Of a DNA stretch of 64,000 nucleotides, positions 53,059 through 60,802 are shown one piece after another. A program made the position numbers and the translations under genes. The number at the start of each line of letters is the position of its first letter. Positions within the stretch are counted from its first letter, which is position 1. The notes beneath the pieces are model-generated. The model saw only the letters and a list, made by a program, of their open reading frames with translations, did no database searches and was not told the DNA's origin. Source of the stretch: Myxococcus qinghaiensis (GTDB lineage Bacteria; Myxococcota; Myxococcia; Myxococcales; Myxococcaceae); contig NZ_JAKCFA010000001.1 of NCBI RefSeq assembly GCF_024198215.1, forward strand, positions 310,001 to 374,000. Reading direction: 5' to 3'.

Positions 53059-54420
53059 CTACTCGCCCACCGCCGCGTAACGGTACTCCTCGTCGTAGTC
53101 ACGCTGGCTGCCCGCCGCCACCGTCGCGGCCAGCTTCGCCACCAGCTTCTCGCCGGCCTTGGTGAGCGTGTTCTCCGTCACGTCCAGGTGCTTGAGGTGC
53201 TTGAAGGCCGCCGCGTTGTCCGCGAGCACCTGCGCGCCCGTGTCCGACAGACAGCCCCTGGACAGGTCCAGCTTCTCGAGCTGCGGAAGAATCTTCGCCG
53301 TGGGCAGCGCCTTCGCCAGCTCGTCCGTGAACTCCGAGTTGCACAGGCCCAGCACCTTCACGTTCGCCAGGCCCTTGCCGTCGAGAATGGGCTGGATGTC
53401 CTCCAGGCCGCCCTCCGCGCCGTAGTTCTCCGAGCCGAACCAGACCTCCAGCTTCTCCAGCTTCGGCCACTTCGCGGAGGCGATGGACTTCACCGCCGCC
53501 AGCGGCAGGCCGCCCGTCTCCATCGTGAACTCACGCAGCTCCGGCAGATCAATCTTGCCCAGGTCCGCGGACCCGCCGCGCAGCCGCAGCGAGCGCAGGT
53601 TCGGCAGCACCTTGTAGAGCCCCGAGACGTCGTTGATGTACGACCAGGAGATCTCCGTCTCGTCCGGGTACTCGAAGTCGCCGAGGAACAGGCTGCGCAG
53701 CGTCGGCAGGCTCTTCATCTTGGCGATGGCCTTGATGGGCTCGTCGTAATAGTTCTCGCCCTCCATATCGACCATTCCGATGGTGAGCGACTGGAGGAAC
53801 CGCGCCGACGGGTGCGCGAGCAGCTTCGCCAGCGTCTCGGCGACCTCCAGCTCGGAGTCGTAGTCCTTCTTGCCCAGTCGCGCGTCGCGGATGAAGCCCA
53901 GGTGCCACTCCACCTTGAGCTCTTCCTCGGACCACGCCTTGGCCAGCGCGCCCAGCAGCAGCGCCTTGTGCTTCTTGATGTGCGCGTTGATCTGCCGCTT
54001 GAGGTTGGAGGCCTCGGTGCCTTCGGCCTTCGACAACGCATGCTGGAAGGCGACGAGCTCACCGCGCGGGTCGCCCTGGCTCTGGAGCCAGTCGCCGTAG
54101 ACGAGGTACGCGTCCGCGTTGTCCGGGTCCTTCAGGATGGCGGCTTCCAGCTCCGGGTTGGACTTGCCCTCGACGCTCGGCGCCTCGTCGTCCCCGTCCT
54201 CGCCCCCTTCACCGTCGCCCACCAGCTCGTAGCCCTTCTTCTCCTTCTCGCGGACGAGCTTGTCGTACTCCTTCTGCGCCGCTTCGTCGGAGGGGAAGGA
54301 CTGCGTCTTCTCCTGGCCGTCGGTGTCGATGCGGCCCCATCGCGTGGTGAAGGACTTGCCCTCGAGCTTGATCTCCCAGAACTTGTTGGAGCTGCCTTCC
54401 TTGAACTCGTACCGCGGCAT
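53059..54420 (-). CDS. WGR / TIGR02996 / leucine-rich-repeat protein (STM4015-like)
   Basis: A 453-residue soluble protein. Residues 1-75 form a WGR domain (FWEIKLEGKSFTTRWGRIDT), known from PARPs and MoxR-linked bacterial proteins as a nucleic-acid or partner-binding module. An acidic linker (GDGEGGEDGDDE) follows, then NPELEAAILKDPDNADAYLV and YGDWLQSQGDPRGELVAFQH (about 105-145), the TIGR02996 domain frequently followed by repeats. The rest (about 200-430) consists of leucine-rich repeats (LPTLRSLFLGDFEYP, LPNLRSLRLRGGSADLGKID, LPQLEKLDLSRGCLSDTGAQ). I assign it to the STM4015 group by its place next to STM4014 and by the LRR; the WGR may be lineage-specific. It could present substrates to the modifying enzymes. 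Confidence 0.78.
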   Translation of the reverse strand: MPRYEFKEGSSNKFWEIKLEGKSFTTRWGRIDTDGQEKTQSFPSDEAAQKEYDKLVREKEKKGYELVGDGEGGEDGDDEAPSVEGKSNPELEAAILKDPDNADAYLVYGDWLQSQGDPRGELVAFQHALSKAEGTEASNLKRQINAHIKKHKALLLGALAKAWSEEELKVEWHLGFIRDARLGKKDYDSELEVAETLAKLLAHPSARFLQSLTIGMVDMEGENYYDEPIKAIAKMKSLPTLRSLFLGDFEYPDETEISWSYINDVSGLYKVLPNLRSLRLRGGSADLGKIDLPELREFTMETGGLPLAAVKSIASAKWPKLEKLEVWFGSENYGAEGGLEDIQPILDGKGLANVKVLGLCNSEFTDELAKALPTAKILPQLEKLDLSRGCLSDTGAQVLADNAAAFKHLKHLDVTENTLTKAGEKLVAKLAATVAAGSQRDYDEEYRYAAVGE

Positions 54421-54465
54421 GGCCGTCCTCTCCTGCGCCCAGCGTGGCGCTTCCCGGACCGGACG

Positions 54466-55962
54466 CTAGAGAAGCCCTCGCGCAAGCTCAAGCGTCGCGC
54501 CAGTCCAGGCCTCCCAAGGCGTCTCTCCAGGGCCCTGCTCGGAGCCGACTTCCTGGATTCCTGGCCCCCGTGACACAGCCCCGGGGCCCGCCACCTCCAG
54601 GCGAGGGCTCGGCTCACTCAAGTCCAGGTGATGCAGCCCCAGATGGGCCGGCCACTTTTGCGTGTCGAGTCGCACTTGACGGGCCGCGTCGAGCAGCAGC
54701 ACGTCCACCCGGGCCCGCTTCGCCTGCTCCGCCGCGCCCGCCAGCACCTCGTCGGAGTTTCGCGGGGTGAGAATCTCCGCGGTGCCCCGGGCGCGCCACT
54801 CGCGCAGCAGCAGCTCGCACAGGCCGCGCTCGGCCTCCAGCGGGTGGGGCCCCTCGCCCTCCCAGGGGAAGGCGACCTGGAAGCGCAGGTCCTGGTCTCC
54901 CAGCCACGTGGACAGCCGGCGCACCAGGCACAGCACCAGTCCCAGGGCGAGCACGGCGCGCTGCCAGCGCACGCCCGGGTCCTTCACGCGCGCGTCCGCG
55001 AGGCTCGGCGGAAGCACGAACGTCACCACGCGGCGGCGCCGCACCGCGAGGCTCTCGTCGCGGGTGTAGTAGAGCAGCTCGCCCTCGACGTAGCGCACGT
55101 CGAACAAGTCCAGCGTGGGCTCATCCTCCATGTAGACCAGCTCGGAGGTGACCAGGTTCTCCAGGCTGCCCACGTTGGAGACGGAGGAGAACCCGCCTTG
55201 CGGAAACGCGGCGTCGTCCTCCATGGCGGTGGGCGCGGGACCGGTGGACACGGAGCGCGCGCGGAGGCGGGGCGGAAGGGCGCGAGAGAGGGCCTCGGCG
55301 GCTTCCACCGCCTGCTCCAACGCCATTCGCTGGGCCTTGCCCTGGAGGTGCTCCAGGTTCTCCAGCGTGAAGGCCTCCGCGTCGCCCAGCAGGGCACTCG
55401 CGCGCCGGGCACCCGTGCTCAGGGCCTCGTAGCCCTGGGCCAGCTGCTCCAGTGCGAAGCCGGGCTCGCGCAGCGAGATGTATCCGGATGACAACAGTTC
55501 CCCGGGTGGACGTTCGAGGACTCGCCGCGCCACGGCGGGGCTCATGGACGTGCCGGCGGTGAAGCCCATGCGGGAGAGGATGCGGGCCACGAGGAAGGCG
55601 ACGCCTCGGGGCCGCAGGGACTCGGGCAGGCGGGCGAGCGCGGCGGAGACGGGTTCGAGGTGGGGCTCGGCGGCGAGTCGCGCGAGGACATGGTCGTCGT
55701 ATGCGCGCACCGCTGCGCGCAGGCGGGGCAGGGTGTCGGGGACGGGCAGGGAGGGGGCCAGGGGCAGGCCGGAGACGAGCCGTCCCAGGTCCGCCACCAG
55801 CGCGGGAGGCGGCAGCGTGGGCGTCTCCGCGAGCGTGGCCAGGAGCCAGGGCACGCTCGTGGCGAGGGCCTCCGCGTCGAGACCTTCCTGTCGCGCCAGG
55901 GCGAGCCCGGCGCACAACCAGCGCTCCATGTCCTGGGGGCCTCGCGGCTCCGCTGCTGCCAT
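54466..55962 (-). CDS. degenerate vWA-like protein of the FtsH-MoxR system
   Basis: A 498-residue protein. The ATG at 55962 (MAAAEPRGPQDMERWLCAGL) has AGGAAGGA upstream; the longer frame to 56136 has poor composition. Residues 1-230 are helical (an N-terminal domain like those preceding vWA in CoxE/MoxR partners). From about 262 it reads VSNVGSLENLVTSELVYMED, LFDVRYVEGELLYYTRDESL and VRRRRVVTFVLPPSLADARV; the position of the last strand corresponds to the MIDAS strand of vWA domains, but the DxSxS metal motif is absent. The C-terminal third alternates strands and helices (AEILTPRNSD, RVDVLLLDAARQVRLD). By context it is the vWA member of the ternary system with MoxR and FtsH. Fold call is an inference. 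Confidence 0.62.
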   Translation of the reverse strand: MAAAEPRGPQDMERWLCAGLALARQEGLDAEALATSVPWLLATLAETPTLPPPALVADLGRLVSGLPLAPSLPVPDTLPRLRAAVRAYDDHVLARLAAEPHLEPVSAALARLPESLRPRGVAFLVARILSRMGFTAGTSMSPAVARRVLERPPGELLSSGYISLREPGFALEQLAQGYEALSTGARRASALLGDAEAFTLENLEHLQGKAQRMALEQAVEAAEALSRALPPRLRARSVSTGPAPTAMEDDAAFPQGGFSSVSNVGSLENLVTSELVYMEDEPTLDLFDVRYVEGELLYYTRDESLAVRRRRVVTFVLPPSLADARVKDPGVRWQRAVLALGLVLCLVRRLSTWLGDQDLRFQVAFPWEGEGPHPLEAERGLCELLLREWRARGTAEILTPRNSDEVLAGAAEQAKRARVDVLLLDAARQVRLDTQKWPAHLGLHHLDLSEPSPRLEVAGPGAVSRGPGIQEVGSEQGPGETPWEAWTGATLELARGLL

Positions 55963-56160
55963 GCGTCCTTCCTGTATCACTTCCGAGGAGATGCGATGGA
56001 GGGCTGTGTCGGCGTGCGGGGCGCCTGCCCGGGACTTCCGCCTGGGTGCGCAGGGCCCAGCCTCCTTGAAGCCAGGGCGGTTGGACGACACGTTCCGGTT
56101 TCGGCTCTGGATCGTGCCCGCCAACGTGGCGTGCACGCCGTAGCGACTGCTCGTGATTCG

Positions 56161-56192
56161 GGGGACCTGGAGGCAGGGTGCTCCAGGTCCTC
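56161..56192 (-). terminator. hairpin between the MoxR and vWA-like genes
   Basis: GGACCTGGAG (56163-56172) and CTCCAGGTCC (56181-56190), perfect 10-bp stem with an 8-base loop, extendable by a G-U and a G-C pair. It lies 23 bases beyond the MoxR stop codon in the 252-base gap 55963-56214, the only sizeable gap in the minus-strand run from 64 to 52 kb. It would end or attenuate the upstream transcript; no gene is visible in the gap. Confidence 0.6.
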
Positions 56193-56214
56193 GTCGCGCT
56201 TCAGTGGACGCGCG

Positions 56215-57261
56215 TCACGTCAGGCCGAGCAGCCGGGGCACCTTCTCCTCCAGCAAGTCAATCTCCTCCCGCGTCTCTCCCAGGTAGGAGAGGAGCTGGA
56301 GGTCCTGCCGCTCCACCGCGCCGCCGTGGAAAATCCAGGCGCGCGTGCGCAGCAGCCGGTAGAGCTTCACCAGCTTGCGGTCGCTGATGAACACGCCGTC
56401 CTCGCGCGTCAGCGTCTGCACCACGCGGCGGAACTCGCGCAGCAGCTCGTCGCGGAAGAACAAGTCGCGGTCCTTCAGCTCGCGCCCGTCAGGCCCCATC
56501 TCCTTGCGCCCCATCATCAGCGTCAGGTAGCGGTGCGCCTTGAGGATGTCCTCCAGCGTCGCGTGCCCCTCCGCCCACGGCTTCTGGTTCAGCTCGCGGT
56601 GCGTCTGCGACTCCAGGCCGGAGTCGAGCAGCTCCAGGAAGTAGCGGTCCTGTACCGGACGGCACGCGGCCTTCAGGCAGAAGCGGTCCTTGAGCGCGCC
56701 CAGCTCCGCGTGCTCGGGCAGTTCGTTGGTCGCCGCGAAGAGCACCTTGAGCTGCACCGGCTGCGGTGCGCCGTCCTGGTAGAACTTGCGCTCGTTGATG
56801 ACCGTCAAGAGCGCGTTGAGGATGGCCGAGCTGGCCTTGAACACCTCATCCAGGAACACCAGCTTCGCGGTGGGCAGCTTGCCGCTCTCCCGGCGGATGT
56901 AGCGGCCCTGGCGCAACAGGTTGATGTCGATGGGGCCGAGGACCTCCGACGGCTCGGTGAAGCGCGTGAGCAGGTACTCGAAGTAGTCCTCGTTGGGGAT
57001 GCGCAGCGCCTCGCGGAACTTGAGCACCAGGTCCGACTTCGCCGTGCCCGGAGGGCCCACGAGCAGCAGCGGCTCCTGCGCCACCGCGGCCACCGTCATC
57101 AGGTCCACCAACGTCTGCTTGCCCACGAAGTGTCGCCCGAGCCCCTGTCGGAACCGGTTGAGCCGCTCGCGCAGCCCCTGCGCCTCGCGTGACAGCGCGT
57201 CGAATGTCAGCGCGGAGATGGGGTCGGCGACGGGCTCTTCCCGTCGGGGAACACTGCTCAT
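56215..57261 (-). CDS. MoxR-family AAA+ ATPase
   Basis: A 348-residue AAA+ protein of the MoxR/RavA clade. LLLVGPPGTAKSDLVLKFRE has Walker A (GPPGTAKS) near residue 67; KLVFLDEVFKASSAILNALL is Walker B with the MoxR-type continuation, and TVINERKFYQDGAPQPVQLK and LKVLFAATNELPEHAELGAL hold sensor 1 and the pre-sensor insert. The C-terminal lid has RDELLREFRRVVQTLTREDG. MoxR ATPases act as chaperones or remodelling factors that work with vWA proteins. The ATG overlaps the stop of the upstream 1092-aa gene as ATGA, so it is translationally coupled within the ternary-system operon. Confidence 0.93.
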   Translation of the reverse strand: MSSVPRREEPVADPISALTFDALSREAQGLRERLNRFRQGLGRHFVGKQTLVDLMTVAAVAQEPLLLVGPPGTAKSDLVLKFREALRIPNEDYFEYLLTRFTEPSEVLGPIDINLLRQGRYIRRESGKLPTAKLVFLDEVFKASSAILNALLTVINERKFYQDGAPQPVQLKVLFAATNELPEHAELGALKDRFCLKAACRPVQDRYFLELLDSGLESQTHRELNQKPWAEGHATLEDILKAHRYLTLMMGRKEMGPDGRELKDRDLFFRDELLREFRRVVQTLTREDGVFISDRKLVKLYRLLRTRAWIFHGGAVERQDLQLLSYLGETREEIDLLEEKVPRLLGLT

Positions 57262-60200
57262 GTACGCTCCTCCAACTCCTGATGGATGCGTCGCCGCACC
57301 AAAAACTCATCCTCGTCCAACCAGCTTCGTGCCCGCTCGCTGGAGCCCTGCGCCACTTCCACGTGGCCCATCACCAGCGCATCCGCCAGCTCCACCACGG
57401 ACAGGCAGAAGTGGCTGTTGGTATTGAAGCTGTCCGTCACGGTGGCGAGCCCCTCGGACAGCCGCGCCAGTCCCGGCAGCGCGATGTTCGTCGGCGTGTG
57501 CGCCAGCGCTCCAGCCAGGCTCCGCGTCAGCGCCATCCGCTCCTGGGGCGAGCCCTTCGCGGCGGCCAGCGCGTCGAAGGCCATGTTGAACACCGGCAGC
57601 GCTTCTTCCACGTGCCCGAGCATCGCCATTCCCGACGCCACTCCCAGGCGCGCCGCCACGGGCGCCTTGGCCCGCTTGAGCAACCCTCGCGTCGCCTCCA
57701 CCAGCTCGCCCGTCTCGCGAGACAGGCCCACGCGACGCAGGCCGCGCAGGCTGGCCTCCAGGATGCCCTCTCCCCACGCGGGGGACTCCGGAGCCAGACC
57801 GGCCAACACCAGCCGCAGCCGTCCCGCCAGCGACGTCGCGCGGTCCGCTCGGCCGAACAGCGCCGCCAGCGTGAGCGCGTCACCCAGGAGCCGCGCCTGG
57901 GACTCGCCCGGCAGCCCCTCCATCGCGGAGACCAGGTCATCCATCAGTGGCAGCGCCCGCGCAGGGGATAGCCGAGGCAGCGTCTCCAACAGTCCTCCGA
58001 TGAGGCGCAGTCGCTCGGGTGCCTGCAGGCGGGGGCCCGTGGCGCGCCTCACCAGTTGAACCACTTCGTGCGTCACCGTGGCCGCATCGCGGATGTCTCG
58101 CAGCGCGGCGAACTCCTCGCCTCGCAGGTCCCGTGTCCCGCGCCCGAAGGCCCGGGCCGGGTCCAATCGCTCGCTGGGCTCCAGCAGCGCCGAGGCCTGG
58201 CGCAGCCGGTCCACCTTGTACCGCTGGAAGGTGGCCAGCGCGTTGAGCTCCGAGGAGATGTCCGCTGGCAGCGGGCTCTCCAGGGGCTCGCCCTCCAGCG
58301 CCTGTGCCACGCGCGCGCCATAGGCCCGCGACAGGAACCCGTGAATGGGCTCCTTGGGGTCGAGCACCGCCGTGGCGGAGGCCACCAGCGCCCGCGCCCG
58401 GTCCGCCTGTCCCAGCCGCGCGAGGCCACAGGCGAAGACGAGGTGGACATAGGCCTGCGTCAACTCAGCGGGGGCTTCGACGGAGGAGCGCCGCCGCGTC
58501 GTGCGCTCGAAGCGCTCTCTCAGCGCATCGAGCTGCGATGCCAGCCTGGGCAGCGCCGAGGCGTCCGCGCCACCGCGCAGGAAGCGCGGGACATCGCGCG
58601 CGAGAGAGAGCCCTCGCTGGAGCATCTCCATCAGGCGGTCCCCCGTCCGGGCGAGGCTCAGCGGATCTCCCCCCACGAGCGTGTCCAGCGCGGCGCGAGA
58701 GAGCCACAGCGTGCGCACGTCGAGCGCGGTGTCGTGGTGATCCAACCAGCGCTGGAGCGAGGGCACATCCTTCGGTGGCGTCCGTGGCGACGTCAGCGCG
58801 CCCAGGACGAGCCCGCTCGCGAGGCCTCGCACATCGTCTTCGGAGGGCGTGGCGCGAGCCAGCAATTCGGCCTGGGAGACACCGGCGCGCGACTCCGACT
58901 CCGCCCAACGCGCGGCCAGCTCCGTGGCCTCCGCACCCGAGGCGTTCCAGAGCGCCCGCGTCCAGCACAGCGCCGCGTCGCGTCCCCGGCCCACCTGGCC
59001 ATTCAGCTCGGCCATGCGCACCCAGAGGGCCTGTCGCTCGGGGGCATTGGCGGGCGCCTCCAGCTCCAGGAAGGTCTTCTCCGCGCGCGCGAGGGCTTCC
59101 TCGGCGGCGCTGAGCTGCGCGGGAGTGAGCGGCTCCAGGCTGTTTCCAGGGCTTCGAGACCCCGAGCGCTTCGCCGTCGCTGTCGGCTCGGACTCGACGG
59201 GCTCCGGTGGCGTGGGCTTCTGTCCCCGACGCGTGCGACGGCTACTCCGGGTCGATGAGGTGTCCGGGTCCTCGCCCTCCTCGGTGGAAGCGGGGCTCGC
59301 CGCGCCGGGCATCCACTCGCCCTCGGTGGCTTCGAGGGCGCCGAAGTCGAACGTGGCCCCCTTCACCCACGGATCCAGGGCCGAGGCGGCGGTGTCCACG
59401 ACGTAGTCCACCCAGGACTCCAGGGGCTGGAAGGCCTGCTCCGGGATTCGCTCCGCGCGGAAGCCGCCTGCGCCCGTGGGATGCAACCAGGTGACGGTGT
59501 CCGGCACGGGCGCCAGGAGCGCGCGCAGCCGGTCTCTTCGCACGGGAGGCTCCAGCAGCCCGTCACAAGGCAGGTAGAGGTCGGAGAGCTGGGGCAGCGG
59601 CGCATAGGCCATGGCGGACAGGCCCAGCTCCGGCGGGCGCTCACGGCCGTGGCGTGCGCGGAGGATGATGCACGGCGCGTCGGCGGGCCCCGTCACCGCG
59701 AAGCGAAGCTGCGCGAGCAGCGCCTCCGGCAGCGTGTGCACCAGCGACTCCACCTGTGCCACGGCATTCTCGCGCAGCACCCAGAGGCTCGCGGCCTCCG
59801 TGCGCGCGGCGCGGGTGAGCTTCAGGTGGACGGAGAGTCGCCCCGGTGCGGCCGTGGACGTCCAGTCCTCCGCGGGCTCGGGGAGCCGCAGGTCCGTGAG
59901 CTGATACAGGTCCGTCCACGGGCCATCCGGTGCCGTCAGCCACGGGCCTTCCCCAGGGATGAGGACCACCGTGCCAGGCGCGGGCAGCAGCGTGCGCGCG
60001 AGCGGATGCGCGTGGCCCAGCTCCACCCAGACGGAGTGCTGCCCCGGCACCGCGGGCACGAAGGCGCGCAGGCCGCCCACGCGGTCCATCGCGCCGGTGA
60101 GCGTGAAGTAGGGCGGAGCCGACGCGCGCAGCAGGGCCCGCCGTCCCTGCTTCTCCTCGGCGAAGCAGACCTCCTGGCGATCACACCCCAGGCGCAGCAG

Positions 60201-60536
60201 CTCCCCCGCGAGCGACAGCAACCCGTCACCATCCATGGGCAGGAACAACACCAGCCCCTGGGGCGCGTTCTCGACGGGCACCCGGCGCGAGGCCAACAGC
60301 TCCGCCCAGCACAGCACGGAGTCCTCCAGGCGAGGCGCCTTCGCGTCCGCCTTGATGCCGAACGTGGCCAGCTCCGCGAGCACGGCCTTCGACAAGGGGG
60401 CCTGGGAGGTGACGTGGAGCACACCTTCGGCGGACCGACGGTAGCGGGCCGGCGTGGCCTGGACTTCCGGAGGGACGAGGCGGGAGGTCAGCGCGAGGTG
60501 GAGCGCTTCCTCGGTGGGGAACACGAGCGTGGACAT
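57258..60536 (-). CDS. large two-part protein of the FtsH-MoxR ternary system
   Basis: A 1092-residue protein with no family I can name with certainty. Residues 1-390 are mixed alpha/beta (opening STLVFPTEEALHLALTSRLV; a repeated beta pattern such as PGTVVLIPGEGPWLTAP and RLSVHLKLTRAARTE). A Ser/Arg/Glu/Pro-rich linker follows (about 395-450: DTSSTRSSRRTRRG). Residues 455-1092 are almost wholly helical, with regular 35-40-residue units reminiscent of TPR/HEAT scaffolds (ARAEKTFLELEAPANAPERQ, RLGVASGMAMLGHVEEALPV). Such unnamed domains are the X domains of the FtsH-MoxR-vWA systems, thought to be scaffolds or sensors. Its start shares one base with the stop of the 88-aa gene, and its stop overlaps the MoxR start. 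Cytosolic; no signal or membrane segment. Confidence 0.72.
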   Translation of the reverse strand: MSTLVFPTEEALHLALTSRLVPPEVQATPARYRRSAEGVLHVTSQAPLSKAVLAELATFGIKADAKAPRLEDSVLCWAELLASRRVPVENAPQGLVLFLPMDGDGLLSLAGELLRLGCDRQEVCFAEEKQGRRALLRASAPPYFTLTGAMDRVGGLRAFVPAVPGQHSVWVELGHAHPLARTLLPAPGTVVLIPGEGPWLTAPDGPWTDLYQLTDLRLPEPAEDWTSTAAPGRLSVHLKLTRAARTEAASLWVLRENAVAQVESLVHTLPEALLAQLRFAVTGPADAPCIILRARHGRERPPELGLSAMAYAPLPQLSDLYLPCDGLLEPPVRRDRLRALLAPVPDTVTWLHPTGAGGFRAERIPEQAFQPLESWVDYVVDTAASALDPWVKGATFDFGALEATEGEWMPGAASPASTEEGEDPDTSSTRSSRRTRRGQKPTPPEPVESEPTATAKRSGSRSPGNSLEPLTPAQLSAAEEALARAEKTFLELEAPANAPERQALWVRMAELNGQVGRGRDAALCWTRALWNASGAEATELAARWAESESRAGVSQAELLARATPSEDDVRGLASGLVLGALTSPRTPPKDVPSLQRWLDHHDTALDVRTLWLSRAALDTLVGGDPLSLARTGDRLMEMLQRGLSLARDVPRFLRGGADASALPRLASQLDALRERFERTTRRRSSVEAPAELTQAYVHLVFACGLARLGQADRARALVASATAVLDPKEPIHGFLSRAYGARVAQALEGEPLESPLPADISSELNALATFQRYKVDRLRQASALLEPSERLDPARAFGRGTRDLRGEEFAALRDIRDAATVTHEVVQLVRRATGPRLQAPERLRLIGGLLETLPRLSPARALPLMDDLVSAMEGLPGESQARLLGDALTLAALFGRADRATSLAGRLRLVLAGLAPESPAWGEGILEASLRGLRRVGLSRETGELVEATRGLLKRAKAPVAARLGVASGMAMLGHVEEALPVFNMAFDALAAAKGSPQERMALTRSLAGALAHTPTNIALPGLARLSEGLATVTDSFNTNSHFCLSVVELADALVMGHVEVAQGSSERARSWLDEDEFLVRRRIHQELEERT

Positions 60537-60802
60537 CAGGCCTTCTGGCTCACCTTCTCGGCGGTGCTCTCGGACGAGGACTCGGGCTCGGCGACCTGTC
60601 CGGACGGGGTGTCGCGCTGGACGATGACGCGGCCCAGCTCCGACGCCTTGAGCGCGCCCCCGGCGATGAGCTGGTCCACGAGGCGGCGGTGCTCCTCCTC
60701 GTGCTCCATGGGCAGCGCGTCGGAGTCGCTCTCGTACTGGATGACGACGTCCTTACGACCTGTCTGGGGATTCACCAGGAGACGGAGGATGAGACTAGCC
60801 AT
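60536..60802 (-). CDS. 88-aa small protein of the ternary system
   Basis: Begins at ATG 60802 with AAGGAG 7 bases upstream, overlaps the FtsH-like gene by 8 bases and shares one base with the next start. It opens with a beta-hairpin-like MASLILRLLVNPQTGRKDVV, then IQYESDSDALPMEHEEEHRR and LVDQLIAGGALKASELGRVI; the last 25 residues are Ser/Glu-rich and disordered. The strand-strand-helix order recalls ubiquitin/YukD-like or DUF2997-type small proteins that accompany AAA proteins. If it is a ubiquitin-like partner it might be a substrate tag or adaptor for the FtsH-like protease, but this is inference. Too short for many gene finders. Confidence 0.7.
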   Translation of the reverse strand: MASLILRLLVNPQTGRKDVVIQYESDSDALPMEHEEEHRRLVDQLIAGGALKASELGRVIVQRDTPSGQVAEPESSSESTAEKVSQKA

